Assembly (NCBI RefSeq): GCF_023168165.1
Contig: NZ_BQYJ01000003.1
Coordinates: forward strand, 620,001-684,000
Length of the DNA: 64,000 nt
DNA from: Niallia sp. NCCP-28
Lineage (GTDB): Bacteria; Bacillota; Bacilli; Bacillales; Cytobacillaceae
Direction: 5' to 3'
A program made the translations under genes and the position numbers. Positions 51,021 to 59,915 of the stretch are shown in pieces. Under the pieces are notes generated by a model. That model worked only from the letters and a program-made list of their open reading frames with translations. It was not told the origin of the DNA and did no database searches. The first letter of the stretch is position 1. Every line of letters begins with the position of its first letter.

Positions 51021-53235
51021 ATCTCCCCTGCAAAAATAGCAATTTTTCTACCTCTTTTCGCGGAAGGGGTTTGCTGTAAAAATACCCTTGTCCCACTTTA
51101 CAATTATTTTTTACAAGAAAATGAACTTGATCTAGCCTTTCTATTCCTTCTGCAATGACAGAGAAATTCATGTTTTGTCCCATATCAATAATCGCTTTTA
51201 CTAAAGCCCCTTTGTGAACAGGATCATTAATATCATCAACAAAAGATTTATCGATTTTAAGGGTATCAATAGGCAAATGCTTTAAATAGCTTAAACTGGA
51301 ATAGCCTTTTCCAAAATCATCAATAGAAATAAGAAAGCCAATCTTTTTCAGCTTATTTAAAACCTTTATCGAATGGTCAATATTTTGCATAATGCTTTCT
51401 GTAATTTCCAATTCCACTTTATTAGGATTAAGCTGCAAATCTGTAATAGTTTTTTCAAAAATTTGCGCCAGTTCTGGACACTGAAATTGTTTCGCAGAAA
51501 TATTAATGCTCATTTTAATAGAAGATGTGCTAAGGTTATCCCATTTCTTTTTTTGTTTGCAAGCTTGTTTAAACACCCATTCTCCAATCGATAAAATTAA
51601 ATTTGTTTCTTCTGCCAAAGGGATAAACTCTTCTGGAGAAATAAATCCATACCTAGGATGAATCCACCTGAGCAATGCTTCAAAACCAATGATTTTGTTT
51701 GTATGCAGATTAACCTGAGGCTGATAATACAGCACTAATTCATTCGATTGAATCGCTTTTCTTAAAGCCATTTCCAATTCCATTTTTCTGGAACTTGTCA
51801 TGGCTAGCTTTGAAGAATAAAACTGGAAATTATTTTTCCCATTTTCTTTTGCTAAAAACATTGCTGCGTCTGCGTTTTTTATTAAAGTTTCTTGATCTAA
51901 TCCGTCCTCCGGATATAAACTGATGCCAATGCTTGCAGAAATAAAAAACTCCTCGTCTTTAATGATAAATGGCAAAGACATTTCTGTCATAATCTTGTAG
52001 GCTATTTCTTTTATTTCTTCCATGCTTTTATTTACTAAAAAGATTAAAAACTCATCCCCGCCAAGCCGGGAAACAAACGCATCGTGCGGACTTGCTTTTT
52101 GCAGCCTTTTTGCAGCCTGCTGCAAAACAATATCTCCAGTCGAATGTCCTCTTGTATCATTAATTCGCTTAAATTGATCCAAATCAATAAATAATAGCGC
52201 CATGGACTGGACAGACGGATGAAGAAGAAGCTCATTTAATTTGCTTTTTGAGCTGTTTCGATTGGGAAGATTCGTCAATTGATCACAGTAGGCCAAATTT
52301 TTGATCATTTTATCTGTCGCTTTTCTTTTGGTAATATCTTTTCCAACAACTAATAAGGCATGTTTCCCAGCAAATAATATTGGTTTGCAGGATATTTCTA
52401 CATCAAAAATGACCCCTGTTTTATCTTGAATAATCTGCAATTCATATGATCTGCTGCTATATTGTTTTTTAGGAGGGACCGGAAATGCTTCTTTAATTCG
52501 TTCATAGTCTTCTTTTGATAAATAATTATCAATTGTTTGTTTCTTTAATTCTTCCGATTCAGCAACTCCTAAAATATCTTTTCCAGCATTATTTATATAT
52601 AAAATTTGATAATTGCTTACAACTGCAATTATATCTGGCGAAATATCAACAAGTGTGCTAAATCGTTCTTCATTTTCTTTTCTTTCTGTAATATCCAATA
52701 ACACACTGGTAAATTCAATCATGTTGCCAGATTCATCTAATACAGGAATGCCATTATCTTTTATCCAGCGAATGTCGCCATTTGGCTTTACAATACGGTA
52801 AATGCTTGTAACATGTTCTCCGCGGCTGATAGTGCTAACTCGTTCTCCTAAAATAGAAATATCCTCTTCTGATATTACATCTCTCCATAAATTGGGATTT
52901 TCATAAAAATCTTGCAGAGGTCTGCCATATATTTTTTCAATCCCTGCTGAAATAAGCAATTCGTTCTTTTTCATATCATGATACCAAATAGCAATATCTG
53001 TTGTTTCAAAAATATTTTGCAATTTTAGATTGCTCGTTCTGATTTCTTTTACCATTTTTTTGATATTCTGCAATATTTTTAACAGGGTAAAAAGACAACC
53101 GATAAGAAATACGGCATGTAAAACAATATAGAAAGTAGCATTGATTTCTTTATAAAAAATATTTAATACCAATGTGCTCAACATAAAAGAACATAATATA
53201 ATGATCCATTTTGTTTCGTTATTTTTATAGACCAT
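51019..53235 (-). CDS. PAS-PAS-GGDEF-EAL c-di-GMP protein
   Basis: A 738-residue membrane-anchored protein: two N-terminal membrane segments (about 10-30 and 35-55), two PAS domains (about 70-185 and 190-310), a GGDEF domain (about 320-480) with an intact LGGDEF but no RxxD inhibitory site (SPHD instead), and an EAL domain (about 490-735) with FEALLRW, ELEITES, DDFGKGYSS and EGIE. Both catalytic sets look complete, so it could make and degrade c-di-GMP. I chose ATG 53235, preceded by TGGAGATTGGCAAA. It is a single gene. Confidence 0.92.
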   Translation of the reverse strand: MVYKNNETKWIIILCSFMLSTLVLNIFYKEINATFYIVLHAVFLIGCLFTLLKILQNIKKMVKEIRTSNLKLQNIFETTDIAIWYHDMKKNELLISAGIEKIYGRPLQDFYENPNLWRDVISEEDISILGERVSTISRGEHVTSIYRIVKPNGDIRWIKDNGIPVLDESGNMIEFTSVLLDITERKENEERFSTLVDISPDIIAVVSNYQILYINNAGKDILGVAESEELKKQTIDNYLSKEDYERIKEAFPVPPKKQYSSRSYELQIIQDKTGVIFDVEISCKPILFAGKHALLVVGKDITKRKATDKMIKNLAYCDQLTNLPNRNSSKSKLNELLLHPSVQSMALLFIDLDQFKRINDTRGHSTGDIVLQQAAKRLQKASPHDAFVSRLGGDEFLIFLVNKSMEEIKEIAYKIMTEMSLPFIIKDEEFFISASIGISLYPEDGLDQETLIKNADAAMFLAKENGKNNFQFYSSKLAMTSSRKMELEMALRKAIQSNELVLYYQPQVNLHTNKIIGFEALLRWIHPRYGFISPEEFIPLAEETNLILSIGEWVFKQACKQKKKWDNLSTSSIKMSINISAKQFQCPELAQIFEKTITDLQLNPNKVELEITESIMQNIDHSIKVLNKLKKIGFLISIDDFGKGYSSLSYLKHLPIDTLKIDKSFVDDINDPVHKGALVKAIIDMGQNMNFSVIAEGIERLDQVHFLVKNNCKVGQGYFYSKPLPRKEVEKLLFLQGR

Positions 53236-53437
53236 TTTGCCAATCTCCATTCATACTCGGTGTAAGGTTCATGATTCAGCTGTTTCTTATGACCTCTTTT
53301 TGCATATAAAGCAGCTCAGTTTAAATAGCTCATACCATTTTACTAATTAACCTATATTAGTAATATCGGAAAAAGTAAAAATATTTTTAATAAGAACATG
53401 AAAAACAGGGGTAATCTGTCGATTTGGATAATGACTC

Positions 53438-53860
53438 TTAAAGAGTGGTTAAAATAACGCCAATGGTAATCAGTGCAATGCCTAATCCATTTAATAAGCT
53501 GATTTTTTCCCCTAAAAACAAAATGGCAATAATGGTGGCAAGCACCACACTTAATTTATCAACAGGGGCCACTTGTGTAACTTTCCCTGTTTTTAATGCT
53601 AAAAAATAAAATATCCAGGAAGTTGCACCTGCCATTCCACTTAGTACAATCCACATAAAGCTTTTCTTATCGGCAATAATGCTTGGGATTTTTGCTAAAT
53701 TCCCTTCAATTCCTACCACTATCACTAAAAAAGCAGCCATTATAATAGCTCGAACAGCAGTAGCTGTATTAGCATCAATATTGGCAAGCCCAATCTTTCC
53801 AAAAATCCCAACAAGTGCTGCACAAACGGCAGATAATAAAGCAAAAATCAACCATGACAT
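53438..53860 (-). CDS. Half-size EamA (DMT) transporter
   Basis: A 140-residue protein with five predicted membrane segments containing a single EamA repeat, half the length of usual DMT transporters. SKLSVVLATIIAILFLGEKIS-like sequence (PVDKLSVVLATIIAILFLGEK) is the conserved end of the repeat. Small single-repeat members work as dimers, or with a second half encoded elsewhere. It has no adjacent partner. The substrate is unknown. Confidence 0.85.
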   Translation of the reverse strand: MSWLIFALLSAVCAALVGIFGKIGLANIDANTATAVRAIIMAAFLVIVVGIEGNLAKIPSIIADKKSFMWIVLSGMAGATSWIFYFLALKTGKVTQVAPVDKLSVVLATIIAILFLGEKISLLNGLGIALITIGVILTTL

Positions 53861-53962
53861 CTGCTTTCCCCCTTCCCATCTTGTATAATATAGCTCTTTT
53901 TTTCTTTTCCTTAGGATACACTATTTTTCGGAAATATTATTCCTTTTTTTTAAAATCAAAAA

Positions 53963-54003
53963 AAGAGAGTATCCGCATAAAAAACATGCCGCTACTCTCT
54001 TTT
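53963..54003 (-). terminator. Terminator of cstA
   Basis: AAAGAGAGTA and TACTCTCTTT pair across a 21-base loop, 14 bases after the cstA stop codon. Confidence 0.75.
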
Positions 54004-54016
54004 GTCCTGATAAATT

Positions 54017-55810
54017 TTATAAAGAATGTGTTTCTGTGTGGATTCTTGGCTCATTCCACATTTTTAACCATTTGCTGGTGGCGGTGATAATAATAATGAC
54101 TCCAAGAATTAGCATAATGATGGAAAGAATGCCATTCAGCACATTATATCCTGCAGCAGCTGGATTTAAATAAACATTTGTAATCATCCAATATCCCGCA
54201 TAATTGACAGTAATGAATAAATAAACCATTGGTATTAAACAAGTCAGCATATATCTGCGTTTATCGGCAATTTTTAAAATAACCGTTGCTCCAATAATTA
54301 GCCCAATACTTGCCATCAGCTGATTAGAAACACCAAATAATGCCCAAACAGAACTAATATCGCCAGAGTAAAGAAGATAACCCCACATAAAACAAGCAAG
54401 AGCACTAGCAAAAATCGATCCAGGCATCCAGTCAACTTTTTTCAATGGTCGATAAAATTCTCCAAAAAAGTCTTGAATTAAATAGCGAGCAACTCTTGTA
54501 CCCGCATCAATTGCCGTTAAAATAAATACGGCTTCAAACATAATGACAAATTGAAAGAAATAAGAGGATAAATGCTGAAACCAAGAAATCTCGGTGAAAA
54601 TATACGTCATTCCAACAGCAAGGGTTACTGCTCCTCCTGTTCTTCCCTCTAAATCAATGCCAATTTCTTTCGACAGTTCAGGCAGATTGGTTACATTCAT
54701 TCCTAATGTTTGAAATACTTGCGGCGAAGAATTAATGGCAAAATAATCTCCTGGATGGAGTGCTGTTGCAGCAATTAATGCCATAATGCCGACTAAACAT
54801 TCCACTAGCATCGCTCCAAAACCAACTACTTTTATATCACTCCATTTATCGAGCATTTTTGGCGTTGTTCCAGATCCAACAAATGCATGGAACCCAGAAA
54901 TTGCTCCACATGCGATGGTAATTGAAATAAATGGCCATACAGGACCTGCAATAACTGGTCCGCCTCCATGGATAAAAGAAGTAAAAGCAGGAAATTCAAT
55001 CACTGGATTAATGATAAATACTCCAATAATTAGTGCAATAAAAACCCCGATTTTCATAAAGCTGGATAAATAATCTCTCGGCGCAAGAAGCAGCCATACA
55101 GGCAATGCTGCTGCAAAAAATGCATAAATCGGCAATATAATAGCAAGTGTTTTTGTATCAAATGTCAAAAAATCTCCAAGTGCAGTATCTTGTATGGATG
55201 GCCCTATAAAAACGCCAACCATCAATAAAATGAATCCAATAGTAGAAGTCATTTTTAAATTGCCCGTTTTTTTGTAAAGAATGCCAACACCCATGGCAAT
55301 CGGGATGGTTATTCCAACGGCAAATGTTCCCCAAGGGTTTCGTTCTAATGCATGAAGAACAACCATGGATAAGCCTGCCATTGTAATTGTAATAATGAAT
55401 AGCATTGCAAGTCCTGTGCAAAATCCAGCGACAGGCCCTAATTCATCTTTTGCCACTTCTGAAAGTGATTTTCCTTTTTTGCGCATACTCGCAAATAATA
55501 CGACAGCATCGTGGACCGCTCCCCCAATCACTGCTCCAATCAACAGCCACAACAGTCCTGGAAGATAACCAAACTGTGCCGCAAGAATTGGCCCAACCAA
55601 TGGTCCTGCAGCTGCAATTGCTGCAAAATGATGGCCAAATGATACCCACTTATTCGTGGGCACATAATCTTTGCCATCATTTAGTTCATGTGCCGGCGTT
55701 AATTTTTCATCATTTAGTTTTAATACTTTTACCGCCATAAATGTTCCATATAAACGATAGGCAATCATTAAAATACACATGGATGCTATCACAATTGTAA
55801 TCGCATTCAT
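54017..55810 (-). CDS. cstA: Carbon starvation protein CstA family transporter
   Basis: A 597-residue protein with about 16 membrane segments. The N-terminal LTPAHELNDGKDYVPTNKWVSFGHHFAAIAAAGPLVGP region is the hallmark of the CstA family, peptide or pyruvate transporters. I chose ATG 55810, preceded by GGGGGATGAGAAAA. A LytS/LytT-type two-component pair lies directly upstream on the same strand; in E. coli the homologous BtsSR pair switches on the CstA-family pyruvate importer BtsT. A pyruvate-uptake role is therefore likely but inferred. Confidence 0.93.
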   Translation of the reverse strand: MNAITIVIASMCILMIAYRLYGTFMAVKVLKLNDEKLTPAHELNDGKDYVPTNKWVSFGHHFAAIAAAGPLVGPILAAQFGYLPGLLWLLIGAVIGGAVHDAVVLFASMRKKGKSLSEVAKDELGPVAGFCTGLAMLFIITITMAGLSMVVLHALERNPWGTFAVGITIPIAMGVGILYKKTGNLKMTSTIGFILLMVGVFIGPSIQDTALGDFLTFDTKTLAIILPIYAFFAAALPVWLLLAPRDYLSSFMKIGVFIALIIGVFIINPVIEFPAFTSFIHGGGPVIAGPVWPFISITIACGAISGFHAFVGSGTTPKMLDKWSDIKVVGFGAMLVECLVGIMALIAATALHPGDYFAINSSPQVFQTLGMNVTNLPELSKEIGIDLEGRTGGAVTLAVGMTYIFTEISWFQHLSSYFFQFVIMFEAVFILTAIDAGTRVARYLIQDFFGEFYRPLKKVDWMPGSIFASALACFMWGYLLYSGDISSVWALFGVSNQLMASIGLIIGATVILKIADKRRYMLTCLIPMVYLFITVNYAGYWMITNVYLNPAAAGYNVLNGILSIIMLILGVIIIITATSKWLKMWNEPRIHTETHSL

Positions 55811-55928
55811 TTTTCTCATCCCCCTTTTTCTGCTTTTATTATAAAAGATGAAAAGAAAATACATGCGTTTTCAATGCTAATTGCTGAAATATCGCTGTGA
55901 ACTGCAGAAATAGAAAGCTAAAATGCAG

Positions 55929-56672
55929 CTAAAATTGTAAAATCTGTTTCAGATCTTTTGTATAGTTTCTGCTGACAGGAATTTTTGCCCCATCTTCCAT
56001 AAAAAGCTGGTAGGTAGAATGAAACCATGGTTCGATTTCTTTGATTTTATCCATATTAACAAGAAAACTGCGGTGAACACGGAACATCGAGCTGTTTTTC
56101 AATTTTTGTTCTAACTGTATTAAAGTGCTTGTGACGGTAATCGTTTTTGTTTTTGTTGTAATGGACGTTTTATTGTTTTGAGACTGAATATATAATATTT
56201 CCTCTATGGGAATAATTTTTATTCGATCATCACTGGATACTGCAATTTTATCAGGCATAAGACTGACAGTATTTAATTCTGCTGTCTTGTTTTTATAGTG
56301 TTTAGCAGTCTGTACATGCTGGAGCTTTTTTATGGTACTTTTTAGCCGCTCCTCATCAATCGGTTTTAAAAGATAATCCATGGCATGCACCTTAAAGGCA
56401 TGAAGGGCATACTCATCATAAGCTGTTGCAAAAACAATTTCTGGCGGATTCTTTAGCATGCTAATTTTTTCTGCTAGCCGCATTCCACTTTCATTGCCAA
56501 GCTGAATATCAAGAAAAATAACATCGACTGTTTCTGCAGAGAGGAGAAACTCTAATTCATCTTCTACCGAAGCATATTCTCCCATTATTTCCACCGTATC
56601 TGTTCTTTTTAGTAAATACATTAATTCGTCTCTAGCCAATGGCTCATCTTCCACTACTAGCGCTTTCAACAT
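55929..56672 (-). CDS. LytTR family response regulator
   Basis: A 247-residue regulator: receiver domain (1-115) with phosphoacceptor Asp55 in VIFLDIQLG, and a LytTR DNA-binding domain (about 140-245; PIEEILYIQSQNNKTSI, FRVHRSFLVNMDKIKEIEPW). I chose the ATG at 56672, six bases after GGGGGA; it overlaps the kinase gene by 29 bases. It forms a pair with that LytS-type kinase, and CstA lies 118 bases downstream, the likely target. Confidence 0.92.
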   Translation of the reverse strand: MLKALVVEDEPLARDELMYLLKRTDTVEIMGEYASVEDELEFLLSAETVDVIFLDIQLGNESGMRLAEKISMLKNPPEIVFATAYDEYALHAFKVHAMDYLLKPIDEERLKSTIKKLQHVQTAKHYKNKTAELNTVSLMPDKIAVSSDDRIKIIPIEEILYIQSQNNKTSITTKTKTITVTSTLIQLEQKLKNSSMFRVHRSFLVNMDKIKEIEPWFHSTYQLFMEDGAKIPVSRNYTKDLKQILQF

Positions 56673-58431
56673 CCTCATTCCCCCATTGTTTTATTTCTCT
56701 GATTGGAAGCTGAATTATAATTTTTGTCCCCCTATTTGGTTCACTTTCCAGCAAAAAAACTGCTTTTCTCCCATATAGTTCTTTTATCCGTTTGGAGATA
56801 TTCCATAATGCCGTACCGGTGCCTTTTTCTGACTGCACTGTTTTATTTCCAATCATTAACAGCAACTCTTCCGACATTCCTTTTCCATTGTCTTCCACCG
56901 TAAGCACCAGAGAGTCATGTTGTCTATAGCCTGTTAAATAGATATCCCCTTTTTTGGCGGCAGAAAAAGCATGTCTTAATGTATTTTCAATTAATGGCTG
57001 TAAAACAAATGGCGGAACTAATACATTATGTAAAGAAGAATCGATCGAACGATGAAGGGAAAATTTATCAGGAAACCTCGCTTTTTCTAATGCCAAAAAA
57101 GCGTCAACATGTTCTAATTCCTGTTTAAGCGGAATATACATGCTTTTTGATCCTTGCAAATTGCTGCGGAAAAATGCACTTAATTGATGAACCATTCTTC
57201 TCGCTTTGTCCCGATCTGTTCGTATTAAAGCCGCAATCGTATTCATGCTGTTAAATAAAAAATGTGGATGAATTTGAGCCTGCAGTGCTTTAATTTCTGC
57301 ATCTTTTAATAGTTTTTGCTGATTTTCCGCTTCCGCTAGTTCTAATTGCATGGAAAACAGCCTGCTTAACCCTTCTGCTAATTTATATTCAACAATTCCC
57401 ATATTTTTCGGATTAGTAAAATATAATTTTAATGTCCCAACAATTTTTTGATTTGCTTTTAGCGGGAGAACAATTGCTGCTTGCAATGGACATTCTAGAT
57501 GAGAACAATGAATTTCCTTTTTGGTGATGGCTGTAACTATTTTTCCTGATGCAAGCACATGTTTGGTTAATTCTGTTTCTGTTTTTTCTAACGGAATATG
57601 GTGATCTGATCCAATGCCAATATGGGTCAGCACCATGGTTCGATTCGTAATGGCAACTGCTTCTGCCGATGTTGCTGCAATAATGATTTGTGCAGCATGG
57701 CGACTTGATTCAGGAGTTAGGCCGAGGCGGAAATAAGGCAAGGTGTTTTGCGCAATATCTAAGGCCACTTCCGTTTGTGCTGCTTTTGTTTGTTCTTCTT
57801 CCGATAAAATACTTTGAATAAGATAAATAAAAATGAGAATGCCAAATCCATTGATGATAATCATCGGCGCGGCGATAATGGATACTAGTTCGAAAGCGTT
57901 AACAAATGGTTTTGCCATAAGAAGAATAATCGCCATCTGCAGCAGTTCCATACAAATGCAAATAAAAACGGTAGTAAACGGAGGATTTTGAAAAAAACGA
58001 TATTTTTTGCCGATTAATCCAGTAAGAAGCCCAGCTATAATGGTGGAAATCCCACACGCAATGCTTGTAAAACCACCTAGTGTAAATCGGTGCAATCCGG
58101 CAATAAATCCGACTCCAAATCCGATAGCAGGACCTCCTAATAACCCCCCAATCGCTACTCCCATAATGCGTGTATTTGCTATGGCTGTGCTTTCCTCCAG
58201 ATTTGTCTGCCAGGAATGAGAAATAATGCTTCCCTTCTCAATCGCCACCCCTGTGTAGTTGCTGATAATGCCAAACATTCCAAAAATAAACATTAGCAGC
58301 ATCTTTTCTTGGAGATTATACTCCCTTTCTTTTTGAATCATTCCACGAAACAATGATACACGGGAAAGCAAAAAAGCAAATAATACTAAGATGCCCACTC
58401 TTTCTATCATAATAGGCAAAAGGCTAATCAA
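56644..58431 (-). CDS. LytS-type sensor histidine kinase
   Basis: A 595-residue kinase: 5TM-5TMR_LYT membrane sensor (about 1-210; GISNYTG-type segment, GVAIGGLLGGPAIGFGVGFIAGLHRF), GAF-like domain (about 225-370), HPHFLFN phosphoacceptor segment with its His at about 393, and an HATPase domain (PLIENTLRHAF, DNGKGMSEE). The TTG start follows AGGAAGGAGGAAAACCG. The membrane sensor class binds pyruvate in BtsS/LytS relatives. It overlaps the response regulator gene. Confidence 0.93.
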   Translation of the reverse strand: MISLLPIMIERVGILVLFAFLLSRVSLFRGMIQKEREYNLQEKMLLMFIFGMFGIISNYTGVAIEKGSIISHSWQTNLEESTAIANTRIMGVAIGGLLGGPAIGFGVGFIAGLHRFTLGGFTSIACGISTIIAGLLTGLIGKKYRFFQNPPFTTVFICICMELLQMAIILLMAKPFVNAFELVSIIAAPMIIINGFGILIFIYLIQSILSEEEQTKAAQTEVALDIAQNTLPYFRLGLTPESSRHAAQIIIAATSAEAVAITNRTMVLTHIGIGSDHHIPLEKTETELTKHVLASGKIVTAITKKEIHCSHLECPLQAAIVLPLKANQKIVGTLKLYFTNPKNMGIVEYKLAEGLSRLFSMQLELAEAENQQKLLKDAEIKALQAQIHPHFLFNSMNTIAALIRTDRDKARRMVHQLSAFFRSNLQGSKSMYIPLKQELEHVDAFLALEKARFPDKFSLHRSIDSSLHNVLVPPFVLQPLIENTLRHAFSAAKKGDIYLTGYRQHDSLVLTVEDNGKGMSEELLLMIGNKTVQSEKGTGTALWNISKRIKELYGRKAVFLLESEPNRGTKIIIQLPIREIKQWGNEDVESASSGR

Positions 58432-58546
58432 CGGTTTTCCTCCTTCCTATGCTAGTATACTTTCATTATACTGAATTATGGTTTGTTCGCATCCTTTTTT
58501 GCATATATTTCCTGTTTTTATAGAAAAAACCTTTCTTGTAAAAAAG

Positions 58547-58793
58547 AGGCTGTTGAAAAATTTACTATATTTTATATTTGTATGTGATGAAAGGGGCAAT
58601 GAAAGGAAACTATCTATTGTTTGAAGAGGCATCCATTCGACTCCTGGGGGATCTGCAGGAGCAAAGCAGCGAAGCGGCTTGGCGCTCGCCCCTCCGGAAA
58701 GCGAATGGTAAGCCCCGAAAAACTGATTTATTCATCGATTAAAAGCCAATTTCAAACTAGTTTTATCCACTAATTTAACTTTTTCAACGGCCT
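58547..58793. mobile_element. MITE-like element B (247 bp)
   Basis: AGGCTGTTGAAAAA (58547-58560) and TTTTTCAACGGCCT (58780-58793) are terminal inverted repeats that match at 13 of 14 positions. The interior is GC-rich (GGCTTGGCGCTCGCCCCTCC) with a CCATTCG/CGAATGG stem. It lies between the lytS and rnhA promoters and has no coding capacity. The ends share GGCTGTT with element A. Confidence 0.75.
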
Positions 58794-58879
58794 TATAAAA
58801 AAACGAGGGAACTGTACATGCCATTCGCCTTTACCCTATGGTATGATAAAAAAATGAATAAAAGGTGGGGGGATGTATC

Positions 58880-59509
58880 GTGGCAAAAAAAAAATATTAT
58901 GTAGTATGGAATGGCAGAAAACCTGGTATTTATACAACATGGGCCGAATGCGAGAAACAGACAAAAGGATATCAAGGAGCCTCTTTTAAATCATTTCCTA
59001 CTTTGCCAGAAGCAGAACAAGCATATGGACAAGGAAAAAACACAGCAAACAGCACGCGAACTGCCAGTGCTAGAAACAAAACAACAACTTCTTCTCCTGC
59101 TCCAGCAATCGAGGAAAACAGCATTTCTGTAGATGCTGCCTGCAGCGGCAATCCAGGGATGATGGAATATAGAGGCGTCCATACGAAAACAGGTGAAACG
59201 ATTTTTCATTATGGGCCAGTACTCGGCACTAATAATATTGGAGAATTCCTTGGCATCGTTCACGCTTTGGCACACTTGCAAAAAGAAGGACAAAACACAA
59301 CGATTTACACAGACAGCATGACAGCACTTGCTTGGGTCCGCAATAAAAAGGCCAATACTACACTTGTAAGAGATGATCGTACAGAAGCGCTTTGGCAAAA
59401 AGTGGCGCGTGCAGAAAAATGGCTCAAAGAAAATAGCTATTCCAATAAAGTAATCAAGTGGGATACAAAACGACACGGGGAAATAAAGGCAGACTTTGGA
59501 AGGAAATAA
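58880..59509 (+). CDS. rnhA: Ribonuclease H1 with hybrid-binding domain
   Basis: A 209-residue RNase H. An N-terminal RNA/DNA hybrid-binding domain (about 4-47; YYVVWNGRKPGIYTTW) is joined by a Ser/Thr-rich linker (about 50-80) to the catalytic domain. The active-site acids lie in ISVDAACSGNPG, NNIGEFLGIVHAL, IYTDSMTALAW and the C-terminal EIKADFGRK. It removes RNA from hybrids during replication and repair. The GTG at 58880 follows GGTGGGGGGATGTATC. It resembles the B. halodurans type enzyme. Confidence 0.92.
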   Translation: MAKKKYYVVWNGRKPGIYTTWAECEKQTKGYQGASFKSFPTLPEAEQAYGQGKNTANSTRTASARNKTTTSSPAPAIEENSISVDAACSGNPGMMEYRGVHTKTGETIFHYGPVLGTNNIGEFLGIVHALAHLQKEGQNTTIYTDSMTALAWVRNKKANTTLVRDDRTEALWQKVARAEKWLKENSYSNKVIKWDTKRHGEIKADFGRK

Positions 59510-59703
59510 CCAATAAAAAAGAAATGCTTTTATACTACTTTTTTTAAAAGTCCAAAACACTGATATTCAATCTATTACGCACCAAACTAAACATTAAGGT
59601 TATGGATAAAGTCTAACAGTAAATAAAAAACAATATATCAAAACCCATATACTAAAATATATCTTTTCGTTTTGCCCTTTTTTCTAAAGGATGGATGAAA
59701 GAA

Positions 59704-59734
59704 AAGAGCATCTGTTCTTTAAACAGATGCTCTT
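59704..59734. terminator. Terminator hairpin (copy 1 of duplicated 23-bp segment)
   Basis: AAGAGCATCTGTT and AACAGATGCTCTT pair around CTTT. On the minus strand TTTTC follows. It probably ends parC, but lies 182 bases beyond its stop because of the insert at 59735-59890. Confidence 0.75.
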
Positions 59735-59890
59735 CAGGCTGTTGACAAACGCCCGTTTTTTTGTTGCTCTCCTTGTTCGAATGCTCATTACCTGCCTTGG
59801 TAACTCTGCTCCTCTCCAGGCTTCGCGCCTAGACGTTTTCAATCGACCTGAAAGTATGCGTTTTTGACTTTATCTACACTTTGAAAGCCT
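59735..59890. mobile_element. 156-bp insert between duplicated terminator arms
   Basis: The insert starts CAGGCTGTTGACAAACG and ends TTGAAAGCCT, with a GC-rich middle (CTCTCCAGGCTTCGCGCCTAG). Imperfect 23-bp direct repeats, CTGTTCTTTAAACAGATGCT and so on at 59712-59734 and 59891-59913, flank it (two mismatches). The AGGCTGTTGA start is shared with element B at 58547. This suggests a MITE-like insertion with duplication of its target. Confidence 0.6.
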
Positions 59891-59913
59891 CTGTGTTTTA
59901 AACAGATGCTCTT
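59891..59913. repeat. Copy 2 of duplicated terminator segment
   Basis: CTGTGTTTTAAACAGATGCT plus CTT repeats the right half of the hairpin at 59712-59734. Its left arm is missing, so it cannot form the full terminator by itself, though it directly abuts the parC stop codon. Confidence 0.65.
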
Positions 59914-59915
59914 TT

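Noticed and set aside
59735-59890. Insertion sequence
   Set aside because: Too short and without a transposase; at most a non-autonomous element.
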